Assembly (NCBI GenBank): GCA_965262785.1
Contig: OZ253559.1
Location: 4,092,001 to 4,156,000 of the forward strand
Reading direction: 5' to 3'
Length of the DNA: 64,000 nt
Source: G965218495 sp965262785
Lineage (GTDB): Bacteria; Bacteroidota; Rhodothermia; Rhodothermales; Bin80
Below the pieces are notes generated by a model that ran no database searches, was not told the DNA's origin, and saw only the letters and a program-made list of their open reading frames with translations. The position numbers were made by a program, and so were the translations under genes. This document shows positions 16,381-25,912 of this stretch, in pieces (position 1 is the stretch's first letter; every line of letters starts with the position of its first letter).

Positions 16381-17439
16381 CTAGTCGCTCAAGATCGCCG
16401 CTTTCAATGCTTCATAGCGCTTTTTACGCGGGGCCAGGTCGGTGCTGGCACCCCGTGAGTTGTGGTAGTAGGTCGAAGGCAGAGAGTAGTTGTCCTTGTT
16501 TCGTAGAAACGCTTCCGGGTCTGGCTGCTTACGGAGCAACTGAACCTTGCCAATAAAAGCCGTATACCGCTGCGCTAACTGTTTCGGACGTATAGGACGG
16601 TCCGACAGACCGACCAATGCCCACAGGGTGTAGAAGTCACCGAATCCCTTCGCGTAGTCCGAGATGGCTCCATCAGAGTTCATTTCGACCACAAGACTTC
16701 TGATCTTGGAAAATCGCTGATTAAACTCGTCTACATCCAGCGTTGGAACCGTATCGACGTGGTCATCATACCTTGCGTAGAGATTGTCGATTGCATCTTG
16801 GTTAAAACCAGTCATTTCGTTCTCTAACACAACAAACATCAGTTCAGAGATGAACTGTACGTCGAGCATGCGCTTGGCACGAGACGTCGTCACTATACCC
16901 AAATCGCACCACTCTTGATGGCCAGCTTCGGCCTCTGCCTGAGTGATAAACCATCCGTCAAACTTCGCATGGCGTAATTCCTGTCGAGTAAGCTTTCTGA
17001 CATTCCGATTCAGACGTTCAAATACCGAGTTTACGACTGACCCATCTGCAACGTCGATCATCTCGACTGTGATCTGGTAATTCCAGAAGCTTTGCTTGAG
17101 GCGCGGCTCACCTTGGAGCTGGCTCCATTTCTTTCCGTCTAGTCGCAGGTCTCCGTAGTCCTGTGACATGCGCAGTTTGTCATAGAGGAAATTCAATATT
17201 GTCTGGGTCCTTTGCTTTCCGTCGACGACATGGTAGGTTGACTTTCCGTCATCTGCTATCGTCTTGTGGAGAAAAATAGCGGGGCTAGGGTAGTCACGAA
17301 AAATTGTGTCTAGGAAAAATTGCTGGTCGCGGCGCGTCCAGACGCTGCGCCTCTGGTAAGGCGGGTCCAGATCCAGCTGGCCATTTCGGTACAGATCAAC
17401 CAGCCAACTTAGGTCCTGCGTAGATGGGCGCCGCTGCAT
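16381..17439 (-). CDS. DUF262 (ParB/GmrSD-N-like) protein
   Basis: A 352-aa protein with the DUF262 signature: LDPPYQRRSVWTRRDQQ, the second box YPSPAIFLH, and the nucleotide/DNA motif VVDGKQRTQTILNF (DGxxR). DUF262 domains occur in GmrSD type IV restriction enzymes and SspE, where they sense modified DNA and hydrolyse NTPs. No HNH (DUF1524) domain is attached; the C-terminal 150 residues are helical and end in a basic tail. It is first in an operon with the RelA/SpoT-domain gene. The likely role is sensor for that partner, by analogy only. Confidence 0.75.
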   Translation of the reverse strand: MQRRPSTQDLSWLVDLYRNGQLDLDPPYQRRSVWTRRDQQFFLDTIFRDYPSPAIFLHKTIADDGKSTYHVVDGKQRTQTILNFLYDKLRMSQDYGDLRLDGKKWSQLQGEPRLKQSFWNYQITVEMIDVADGSVVNSVFERLNRNVRKLTRQELRHAKFDGWFITQAEAEAGHQEWCDLGIVTTSRAKRMLDVQFISELMFVVLENEMTGFNQDAIDNLYARYDDHVDTVPTLDVDEFNQRFSKIRSLVVEMNSDGAISDYAKGFGDFYTLWALVGLSDRPIRPKQLAQRYTAFIGKVQLLRKQPDPEAFLRNKDNYSLPSTYYHNSRGASTDLAPRKKRYEALKAAILSD

Positions 17440-17584
17440 TTTGACCTCCTATGCTTCGAATGTCTCGTAGGGACCGAGGAAGTGGAGTGTATCCTTCAAC
17501 AACATACTCTTTTTTACAAGACACGTTACGGCGACCTGCACCTAGGCCTTGGGAACCCTTCCGGTGCAGTACGGCCAGTAGCCG

Positions 17585-20107
17585 TCATTCCCGTCCATAA
17601 GGACCAAGGAAGCGTGTGCCGTCGAAATGGATGAGGTGCGTAGGTGCATCCGCACACCACACCTCTGTTTCCCAGGAGATCGCCCCCAGATATCTTGCCA
17701 TCGTTCTGCGGTCGGGAAAGGCGGTGACATACACGACGCCGGGGGTGGCACCTGCGAACACGGCGGCCAACTCGTTGCGCCGCTTGGCGTCAACGGGACC
17801 ATGGGACGTAACGCTCTCGACGAGGAGCAGCCAGTTCCTTGCGCCGAAGTACAGGACTACGTCCGGCATCTTTCCGTGGGGGTCCATCACAACGCCGAAC
17901 TCCGCGAGCCTCTGCTCCTGGAGATGGCCAACCCTGTTCCCTGTGTCGCCGACATAGAGCACCTCTGCTCCCGGCGCAAAGCGTGCGGCGAATTCGGTGA
18001 TGACCTGCCGTATAAGGACGCTATGGTCCCCGGGCGCCAGGTTGATCTGCCTCCCGCCGGGAATATCGACGGCTATCATCTGCATCGAGCGCGCCCGGGC
18101 CCATTTGCCGGCCAGCGTCCCGTGGCGCTCCAGATAGGCTTCCAAGCTATCCTGCCACCCGCCTGTACCATACGCCGCGATCACCTTGTAGACCTCCTCG
18201 CTGACCTGGTAGCACGTACGAGGACTGTTAGTCGGCCGGTCGGGCTGGTCCGGGTTCTGCACGGCAATCCCCGCCTCGACGAACTGGTGCATTGTCTGGC
18301 GGCGGAAGGTTTCGCGCGTATTGGGGGCGTACTCCCTGCCGTAGTGGTCACGGCAGAAGTCCATGATCGGCGTGATGCCCATCAGGGGACGGGATGCGCT
18401 GTCCCACGCAGCGCGGGGGGTCAGGGCAAGCAACGCCAGTAAGGTGAGCGCCGAGCGCTCGTTCTGCTGGCCGGGCGGCATACCCAGTGCCTTCACAATT
18501 AAGCGCGCATGGTCGATCCGTTCCTGCGCAGGTAGTGGATTCTCCTTATCGGTCATTTGGGCGCTCTCGTGTTCCATGAGACTGTCGATTTCCGGCTGGG
18601 TGAGCCGAGCTCCTTGCGCCTTTCTCCCGAGACGCTCAAGGACTGCCCGGTCCGGATAATTGAGGGACCGGAGATCCGTGGCATTGACCTGCGTGTGGCC
18701 GCTGAACTGGCGAAAGTAGCGGTCCACCAAACTGCTGTTCAGGTAGACACTTAGGCCCGTGGCTACCAATTCAGGCAGACCCCTGTGGTTGGCATGATAG
18801 ACGTTCAGGTGATTCTCGAAGCCGATCAGTTCTCCGGGCAGCTCTGGCGGGCAGACAGACGCCACCACGCGCCTCTTCTCCTCCTTTGCCGAAAACCTGC
18901 GTGTTACCACAAAGTGCCCTTCATTCGGGTAGAGCCACTTCCGGGTGGACGCGTTCACGGTGATAGCGTTCGGCTTCTTCATCTTCTTTGGCCACTCTAG
19001 GCGCCCGCCCTGAAAGTGGGCAGGGTACAGAAGCGGGGCGGCACCCTCTTCTGGCCACGCTCGAAGATCCTTGCGTAGCCGGAAGTCTACGACGGGACCG
19101 GTTGACACCTGAACGCCCAAGTCGCCTAGTGACGTCTTGAAATGCGCCATGCGATCCATGATGGCTTGCTCCAGGCTATTCACCGCGAGGTGGACGACGC
19201 TACGAGGGTCTTCCGGGCGGATGATCGACCGGTACTCAACCACCCGCTGTGTCAGGTCCTCGGCGGTACATTCTCCGGAGCGCGCATCGAAGCGGAAATC
19301 GGCATCCTGGCTTGTCGTCACCGTCACCACTGATGGTACGCCAGCGCGGACGGCATGCAGTATGACATTCTCTTGCAGCACGTCGTCACCCTCGAAGGCC
19401 GCGTCACGCCTGGTGAAGACGTGGATGTGCCGGAGTGCCATCATCCGCAGGAACTTGTCCCTGAAATCCCGAAAGTAGGGGCCATTGCAGAACGATCGTG
19501 GCACAATGGCCACCATTTCGCCGGCAGGCTGGAGCTGCTTCGCGGCCAGGAAAAGAAAGCCCGTGTAGAGGTTCGATGTCTCCAGACCAGCGGAGCGGAG
19601 AGCGGCGCGGTGCGGGTGCGCGGAATGAATCTTCCTGTACGGCGGATTCATTATGACGTGAGTAAACGACGGCCTCGCTTCCTGCCTTAGTAGAGAGTGA
19701 TGGTCTTTCCGGGGCGGCTTTGCGCACGCCTCGATGAAGTCCTTCGCGTGGATGCTGGTGGTTATATCCAAGTGCGCCGACGCGCCCCAGTTCCGCGCCT
19801 CATCGAGCACCATGGTCAGATAGTCGATCAGGGCTGGTTCGATTTCGTAGCAATGCAGGGCGGCAGACCTGGTCTTGGACGCAGCGCGCGCGCAGCGCTC
19901 GGCAAAAGCAGATGTCAGGGACCCCACCCCCGCCCCGGGATCCAGCACGCGCACATCCCCGGATACATCGCTGAACAAACTGGCCATAAACCGGCTGATG
20001 GGGGTCGGCGTCATGTACTGCCCCAGCCTGCCGCGCACCTTCGGATCCAGCTTCTTGGCAGCATCTATCCTGTAGAAGTCAGCGGTGTCAGCCAAGGCTG
20101 ACTGCAT
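17585..20107 (-). CDS. N6-adenine methyltransferase fused to BsuBI/PstI-type restriction endonuclease
   Basis: A single polypeptide of about 840 aa. The N-terminal half is an Eco57I-like methyltransferase: motif I VLDPGAGVGSLTSAF and the catalytic motif IV VIMNPPYRKI, followed by a target-recognition-like region. The C-terminal ~300 residues match BsuBI/PstI endonucleases (LYVGDTGNR, PDVVLYFGARNWLLLVESV, SHGPVDAKRR, ISWETEVWCADAP). BsuBI and PstI cut CTGCAG, with methylase and nuclease normally separate, so a fusion is unusual. I chose ATG 20,107; an upstream ATG at 20,179 would overlap the preceding gene by 49 bp. A broken copy of the last 260 bp lies at 15,022-15,310. Confidence 0.82.
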   Translation of the reverse strand: MQSALADTADFYRIDAAKKLDPKVRGRLGQYMTPTPISRFMASLFSDVSGDVRVLDPGAGVGSLTSAFAERCARAASKTRSAALHCYEIEPALIDYLTMVLDEARNWGASAHLDITTSIHAKDFIEACAKPPRKDHHSLLRQEARPSFTHVIMNPPYRKIHSAHPHRAALRSAGLETSNLYTGFLFLAAKQLQPAGEMVAIVPRSFCNGPYFRDFRDKFLRMMALRHIHVFTRRDAAFEGDDVLQENVILHAVRAGVPSVVTVTTSQDADFRFDARSGECTAEDLTQRVVEYRSIIRPEDPRSVVHLAVNSLEQAIMDRMAHFKTSLGDLGVQVSTGPVVDFRLRKDLRAWPEEGAAPLLYPAHFQGGRLEWPKKMKKPNAITVNASTRKWLYPNEGHFVVTRRFSAKEEKRRVVASVCPPELPGELIGFENHLNVYHANHRGLPELVATGLSVYLNSSLVDRYFRQFSGHTQVNATDLRSLNYPDRAVLERLGRKAQGARLTQPEIDSLMEHESAQMTDKENPLPAQERIDHARLIVKALGMPPGQQNERSALTLLALLALTPRAAWDSASRPLMGITPIMDFCRDHYGREYAPNTRETFRRQTMHQFVEAGIAVQNPDQPDRPTNSPRTCYQVSEEVYKVIAAYGTGGWQDSLEAYLERHGTLAGKWARARSMQMIAVDIPGGRQINLAPGDHSVLIRQVITEFAARFAPGAEVLYVGDTGNRVGHLQEQRLAEFGVVMDPHGKMPDVVLYFGARNWLLLVESVTSHGPVDAKRRNELAAVFAGATPGVVYVTAFPDRRTMARYLGAISWETEVWCADAPTHLIHFDGTRFLGPYGRE

Positions 20108-20130
20108 CCCTCGGTGATGGGGGTAGACAC

Positions 20131-20877
20131 TCACTCCTTCCGTGCTTTGTGCAGCGTGGCGTTTAACGACTCGCGCCACGCTGCATAGTCATACCAGCCG
20201 CAACCTACGCAGCCGCGCGGGTCCTTCTTGTCCCCCGGCTCCCACAGCGGGCCGGCGGCGTAGAAGTACTCGACCCCTGTGGGGGTCCCGCGCTGACCGC
20301 TCTCGAAGCACCGCGCGCAGGCCTGGCGTTTCAGTTGACTGTTGCCGCTGGCTGATCTTGTGAGTAACTGGAACCGGGCGCGGATATCCTGGTCCGACAG
20401 GTCGCTGTAGTCAGCTTGCCTCGCTGCCTCCTCCGGGCTCCACCGCATCGCGGGCAGCTTATGGTGCGGCGCCAGCTGGTTGGGGTGCCGGACTGCCCGG
20501 CTCATCACGTCTCTTTCCCCAAGCAGCTTGATGATCCTGATAGCCACGCGTGGCGGTATGGTCACGCTGGACGTGGTGGGGGCGAAGGACCGCCTCCACT
20601 TGTCCTGCCTTGTCACGCGGTCGCATTGGGCGCAGCTCCTCCACCTGCTGGCTATATGCACGCCCGGTCTGCTCTTGGTGCCCGTGCGTAAAAACTGCAC
20701 GCAACCGGCTATATCCACTAAGCCTGTGTGCGTGTACTCGCATTGCCGGCAGTGCCAATGGCCGTCCTCAAGTACGCGGAACGCCAGGAGCGTCTTTCGG
20801 CTTTGCGGTCTGAACGTGGCCTTGTATTGGTCTGCCGTCATGTCAGCTCTGGTCCCTGCTGCCGCAACGTCAGTCAC
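20131..20877 (-). CDS. zinc-rich HNH-like protein of the restriction locus
   Basis: A 248-aa protein with several CxxC pairs (CRQC, CAQC, CARC, CVGC) and a central HHKLPAMRW segment. The C-terminal block (QLLTRSASGNSQLK, CARCFESGQRGTPTGVEY, GCVGCGWYDYAAW) is one I associate with HNH-type restriction endonucleases. It precedes and probably is co-transcribed with the methyltransferase-nuclease fusion, ending 23 bp before its preferred start. It may be a second nuclease or a specificity/accessory subunit. Confidence 0.55.
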   Translation of the reverse strand: MTDVAAAGTRADMTADQYKATFRPQSRKTLLAFRVLEDGHWHCRQCEYTHTGLVDIAGCVQFLRTGTKSRPGVHIASRWRSCAQCDRVTRQDKWRRSFAPTTSSVTIPPRVAIRIIKLLGERDVMSRAVRHPNQLAPHHKLPAMRWSPEEAARQADYSDLSDQDIRARFQLLTRSASGNSQLKRQACARCFESGQRGTPTGVEYFYAAGPLWEPGDKKDPRGCVGCGWYDYAAWRESLNATLHKARKE

Positions 20878-20960
20878 GAACTCCTGTAATGTCGCAGCAT
20901 CCGTACGGTCAACGACTTGCGCGGCAACCCTGCCAGTGGCGCGGTCCTTCGCGCCTTCTT

Positions 20961-21130
20961 CTACTCATGCGTGTCCATGCGAAACGCTTCGCGGATACGC
21001 TGGAGCATGAAACACACTGTCGGCTGACTCATGCTGGACACACCCTTCAGGTTGGTTGACTCAATGTAAACGGCCCACGCCCACATTAGCAAGGGCTTGT
21101 TGGAAGCCGCCAGCACGGTCCTGTGCGCAC
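20961..21130 (-). pseudogene. IS1595-family transposase fragment
   Basis: The encoded segment LLMWAWAVYIESTNLKGVSS followed by FMLQRIREAF is the region after the zinc ribbon of IS1595-type transposases, where the usual text is W-x-x-A-I-Y, LKG-S-S and HRIREA. The N-terminal ribbon and DDE domain are absent. Confidence 0.55.
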
Positions 21131-21544
21131 CCCTATACACGTCCTGTAAACCCGCACCTTTCGGGGGCAGGCGACTGCCCGTGTACGGTACCCCTACGGC
21201 GCTCCTACCCATGCCCGCTACTACTACTGCTGCGTGGCGGAAGGCATCAGGTACAAATAGAGGGTGCCAGATGGCACAAAAAGCTGATAAATTGACCCAC
21301 GCTGAAGTTCAGTGTGAATGACAGCCCTATCAAGACAGCTAAACTCAGAATTATCCATCGTACACACGTTTTGATCGGTTCAGGCAAGGGGTCGAATATG
21401 TACCTGATGAGTAAGCGTGCGGTCAACTGCATCTTGCGTGGAGGCATAGTCAGGTCAGAACTTGTGGTCCACACTTAAGGACTCAAAAACGACCTATGCG
21501 TAAGCCAAGACGTACGGAGGAGGAGATGTTTCCGCACGCTTACG
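21131..21544. other. 414-bp stretch, one possible small membrane protein
   Basis: A 75-codon minus-strand frame (21,247-21,474) encodes one hydrophobic segment (WIILSLAVLIGLSFTLNF). Composition is plausible but nothing identifies it. Otherwise nothing is recognised. Confidence 0.25.
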
Positions 21545-22822
21545 CTATTTAATCAATAGCTCCAGCACCTCAAGCTGTTCCACAGCGAATTTAAAGCCGC
21601 GCGTGTAAGTGACATCCTTGTCCCCGCCATAATTCCTCACAAGAATAGTCGCAAAACGCCTCTCCTCGCTGGCATTACTGCTCAGAGACGTTGAGGCGAG
21701 AAACTTTTCGTACGACTTAAGTAGGGGGGTGGGTTCATACTCTTGCGTCGACACATTCAAGCCCGCGATTTCTTGAGCAGCGCTGATGATTGCCGATTCA
21801 AACCATAGTCGCTCCATCGTAAGATTAGAATCGTCCTTCACTGTTGAGGGCAACAGGCTTTCAACCATTTCCTTGTCGGAGTTCTCGCCGCGGAGGAACT
21901 GTCCGAGCATGCTAGGATTGTACACTCGCAAAATTAGAGCGACACAAAACTCTTCTACGTAGTTGGGGAACCTTGCGGTATCCAACCGAGCAAACTCCAA
22001 TGCCATGCGAAAGCGATATAGTGCCTGTTGAACCTGCCGCAAACCTATAGCGTCTACCGCCAAAAATGCATGTAGTAATCGTCTTGCCTTTTTTCTAGCA
22101 TCCTGGTCAGGCATTAGAGACATCAGTCCCAGTTCGTCGAGAATTGAGCCAATAAACGATCGCCGCGGGGGGAGCGGAAGTTTGAAATCGACGTCAAAAA
22201 AGCGACGCAAATACCCATCGCCATCGAATTCGGGGCCGTAACAGCCGCTAACCGCATGAGCCAATTCGGACCGATTCATGGCAAACACATAAACCATGTT
22301 GTCTACTGCTAGCAGGTGTTTGACCACTTCCATAAACCTAATTGCGTAGGTTGGACGACAACGGTCCAACTCGTCAATAAGCACGATTAGCGGTTTGTCG
22401 GTTTTATTCCGAATAGCCTGTGCGACTGCTTTTAACTTCGAACGAAATTCTTTTACGGAGCTCAGCTGTTTCTCATACACATCCAGTCGCTTTTTGGCGT
22501 CAGTTGTCAATGCGGCAATAATGCCGTCAACATCCTCGGCAGTGAGATTAACAAGAGAGCCTGCAACGTGGGGTATGGTGGCGATCACTTTGGCGAAACA
22601 TTCCTTAAGTTCTGACAGCCCAATTTTACCTGGCTCATCAATTAGGCCCTGAGTGGTCAATTGCTGCGTCAATTCACCGAAAATCGCCAGAGAGGCATCG
22701 TCAAAGTAGTCCGTGCTCCACGCATTTACTTCAATCACAGAGAAAGTGTGTTGCCTAAGGTGAGCGGCCCATAGGCGCAGAAATGTAGTCTTTCCGTTTC
22801 CCCAAGCGGCGTCAATTGCGAT
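21545..22822 (-). pseudogene. KAP-family P-loop NTPase, 5' end removed by an ISL3 element
   Basis: The frame stays open to the IS border at 22,822 and includes Walker A (DAAWGNGKTTFLRLW, encoded at about 22,770-22,815), the KAP signature VNAWSTDYFDDASL, and Walker B (LIVLIDELDRCRP) with a later arginine pair (YLRRFFDVDF). KAP NTPases (Kidins220/ARMS and PifA) are membrane-linked ATPases; PifA excludes phage. About 425 residues remain, and the start codon and residues before Walker A are missing. A shorter product from GTG 22,738 would lack Walker A. The gene is more AT-rich than its neighbours, suggesting transfer. Confidence 0.8.
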
Positions 22823-24228
22823 GGCTCTTCCCCTAATCAGATGGGTGCAATGTTGTATTCAACGGGAAACGATATGAGATGATGCGGATTCATACCCGCT
22901 TCTTGTCTGTTTCAAGGCCATCATCACGATGGCGCACACGTTTTCTAACCCCAGCAACGATATGTCGCAACTAAAGAAAGACATCGGTTGCCTCTTGGGC
23001 GTCCAGGCTCCCTGGAAGGTTTCCGAGGTGACGTTTGCGCATGAGGCGCAAGAAGTCCGGATTCATGTAGCTTGCGAGGACGGCCATCAGCTGTCTTGTC
23101 CGGAGTGCGGCTCGGCGTCTCCGGGCTACGACCACCGTCGCCGGCAATGGCGACACCTGGACCTGTGCGAGTATCGCACCATGGTGGTTGCGGAGCTCCC
23201 CCGCGTGGAATGTTCGGAGCATGGAGTGCGCACCGTGCCTGTTCCATGGGCGGAACCTATGTCACGGTTCACTGCAGGGTTTGAGACGCTGGTGATTGAT
23301 TGGCTGCAGGAGGCGAGTGTGTCGGCGGTGTCTCGTCTGATGGGGGTGAGCTGGAATGCGATAGACGGGATCATGCAGCGTGCGGTGCAACGAGGCCTTG
23401 CGCGGAGGAAGGAACGGAATGTTGCCCATATTGGCGTGGATGAGACCTCTTTTCGCAAGCGCCATGCGTATGTCACCATTGTTTCGGATGCGAAGGCGGG
23501 TACGGTGCTGCATGTGGGCGAAGACCGTAAGAAAGAAACACTTACGCGTTGGTATGCTGGGCTCACTTTGGAGCAGCTGGAGGGCATCGAGAGTGTCAGC
23601 ATGGACATGTGGCCGGCCTACATCAACGCCACGCTGGAGCATGTGCCAGAGGCGCAACGGAAGGTGGCCTTTGACAAATTCCACGTGGTGAAATGTCTGG
23701 GAACTGCCGTGGACAAGGTTCGGCGCCAGGAGCACCGGGCATTGATGAAGGAAGGCTTGGAAGACCTCAAGGGAACCAAGTATGATTGGTTGACTCACCC
23801 GGCCAACATGTCTGCTAAGCAGAAGGCGCGCTTCCAGCAGTTGCGTACCAGCACGTTGAAGACGGCCCGCGCGTGGGCTATCAAGGAAATGGCCCTGCAG
23901 TTGTGGCACTATGTCCACCGCACATGGGCGCGTAAGGGTTGGGAACGATGGTTGTCGTGGGCCATGCGGTGTCGGCTGGAACCGGTCAAGGCAGCCGCCA
24001 GAACCATCAAAACACACCTGTGGGGTATCCTCAATGCGATCATCCTGAAGGTGAGCAATGGCCCTGCGGAAGGCATCAACAGCCGGATCAAAACAATCAA
24101 AGTGCGCAGTAGGGGCTTCCGCAACAAACGGCGGTTTGCTAACGCCATTTACTTTCACCTCGGAGGCCTGGATCTTTACCCCGAAAGCGTCCGCAGGTGA
24201 GCTTACCCACTAAAAAAGGGGTAGAGCC
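22823..24228 (+). mobile_element. ISL3-family insertion sequence
   Basis: The left end GGCTCTTCCCCTAATCAGAT at 22,823 and the right end (reverse complement GGCTCTACCCCTTTTTTAGT) at 24,228 are imperfect terminal inverted repeats typical of ISL3. The 8 bases outside each end differ (attgcgat and caaattgt), so there is no target duplication. The element therefore probably took part in a deletion or rearrangement that also removed the KAP gene start. Confidence 0.8.
22929..24200 (+). CDS. ISL3-family transposase
   Basis: A full-length 423-aa transposase. The N-terminal zinc finger (CPECGSASPGYDHR) and HTH are followed by the DDE catalytic domain: HIGVDETSFRK (first Asp), SMDMWPAYINA (second Asp) and SNGPAEGINSRIK (Glu). 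FDKFHVVKCL and FRNKRRFANAIYFHLGGL are family blocks. All catalytic acids are present, so it could be active. ATG 22,929 is inside the terminal repeats at a natural distance. Confidence 0.93.
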   Translation: MAHTFSNPSNDMSQLKKDIGCLLGVQAPWKVSEVTFAHEAQEVRIHVACEDGHQLSCPECGSASPGYDHRRRQWRHLDLCEYRTMVVAELPRVECSEHGVRTVPVPWAEPMSRFTAGFETLVIDWLQEASVSAVSRLMGVSWNAIDGIMQRAVQRGLARRKERNVAHIGVDETSFRKRHAYVTIVSDAKAGTVLHVGEDRKKETLTRWYAGLTLEQLEGIESVSMDMWPAYINATLEHVPEAQRKVAFDKFHVVKCLGTAVDKVRRQEHRALMKEGLEDLKGTKYDWLTHPANMSAKQKARFQQLRTSTLKTARAWAIKEMALQLWHYVHRTWARKGWERWLSWAMRCRLEPVKAAARTIKTHLWGILNAIILKVSNGPAEGINSRIKTIKVRSRGFRNKRRFANAIYFHLGGLDLYPESVRR

Positions 24229-25766
24229 CAAATTGTTTTGCATCACAACCAGCGCTGCCGGTATGAAGATCATCTCCGATCTTGGGTATAGGCCGACTAC
24301 GTATTCGGAGCTGACCTCAGACGACGCCTTTTGGCAGGGCTGTAGAAGCTGCCAAAACTTCAGCGTGCTTACGCGCATGAAGCGCCAGGTATGCCTCTGT
24401 ACGAGCATGCAGTACGACCCTGCAGCGGAGTCGTAACCCACTAGCGGCATCTTGCTTTCCCGTAGCTATTGCTTCAACCCCGTGATTGGTGGCAAATGCT
24501 GAGCAGCATGGCTAAACACTCGTAAACGTCCGCTGAAGCACATCCCTGAAGCTGGAGAGGACGCGGAGTGCCGCGCAGGGCTACGAGATTCACGGGGGGT
24601 AGAGAAAAGACCGGCCATTTTATAAAAACGTGGCCAGCGCCCGGGAGTATGCCGTCAGATCGTACCATTTTCCATCCCATTGCTGCTCAGTCGATAGGAA
24701 TGTGACAAGCCATCGAAGTATGCCAAAGCCTCCTTTCCGATAGTCAGCCCACAAAGATCATTTGAACTTACCGCACACACCACAATCCCCTGGACACGGC
24801 CCATACTGCACCGCGAGGCCTCCCGGCGGCATTCGTGGCGTACAGCGCACTCATACGGTACGATGTACGCGTCCGATTTTCATACTACGTGACTTAGTTC
24901 ACCGGGCACGTAATCCTGACGGAATCGCGCCTCCCTGGGCGGGCCTTCTGGGCCTTCCACTGCTTTATCCGCCGCTGAAAGGCGCTACTGACTGTCCTGG
25001 TTCTTGCCCGGATGACGGTGCTGGCGATCCCGTAATAGCGATGTGGCTTGCAGACCCGGATTGACTTCGAGTTTCTTAACGACCTCGCTCCATTCCTCCT
25101 GGAACGCTTCCTGGCGCATTCGGCGCGTACGCGGCTCGTGAATTCACTGGAGAGGCGGCGTGTGAGCTTGTAGTTGCAGGCGGCCTTCTCGCTGATGCCT
25201 GCTCTTCTGGCCGCTGCGGTGACCTTGCGTTCTGTGTTCAAAAGACGAAAGAATTTGCAGATGACGTTGTTGGAGCACGCGGGGCTGCAAGGGCTGGTTG
25301 TAAGAGTCAACCCTCCACCCGACGTACGCCGGGTGCGCGTCCATTCAACCGACAAAAAGCCTGTCGCTGAGCTGAATCAATAAATGCCGCTCATCTGGAG
25401 GATATGCTTGATTCTGTGCAAGGGTATGCGGTGCGCTGCCATGGTCCTGTGCCTCCAATCTTCCAGGGAAGGCACAACGTTTCCTCGGTCAATAGGCGGC
25501 CAGCCGCACGTTCAGCGGCGGCACCTCAGTGGCCCTAATGCATCGGATTCGGTGGCCCATTTGCGTGAGGTTTGGTGGCCCACTGGCATCGAAGTATCCG
25601 GGTTAGTGCTGCCGTCGCCATGGCCTGCAGCATAGCACTATTGGCCCGATTTGGCTAGTGCCCACTTAAATGCACCGAACAAGAAAGGCACAACCGCCCT
25701 TGGTCGGAGATTCGAGGCTCCGCAGTTCGCTGACCTGGCTTGAGTCCTGCCATCCTCTCTATGTAG
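24229..25766. other. 1.5-kb stretch of decayed sequence
   Basis: No intact gene is recognised. A minus-strand frame at 24,894-25,355 contains a phage-like helix-turn-helix (ERKVTAAARRAGISEKAACN) but changes frame soon after (MRQEAFQEEWSEVVKKLE in another frame), so it looks like a decayed DNA-binding gene. The rest shows no family. This marks the end of the accessory island. Confidence 0.35.
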
Positions 25767-25795
25767 TTGGAATTGTCGAAGACCTTAACTATAAT
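25767..25795 (+). promoter_or_regulatory. candidate sigma-70-type promoter of the permease gene
   Basis: TTGGAA at 25,767, a 17-bp spacer, then TATAAT at 25,790-25,795, about 118 bp before the permease start. The match to the classical consensus is close. Bacteroidota often use a different -7 element, so activity here is a guess. Confidence 0.35.
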
Positions 25796-25912
25796 TGACG
25801 GCAGAAAATGTGCCTGCCCGCCATGCCATTCTACTCCGCCAGATAACTACTCCAACATTGCAAAGACAGGATTGAATGGAAGAGTTCGAGTGCCATTGCT
25901 GGATTCCTTGTC

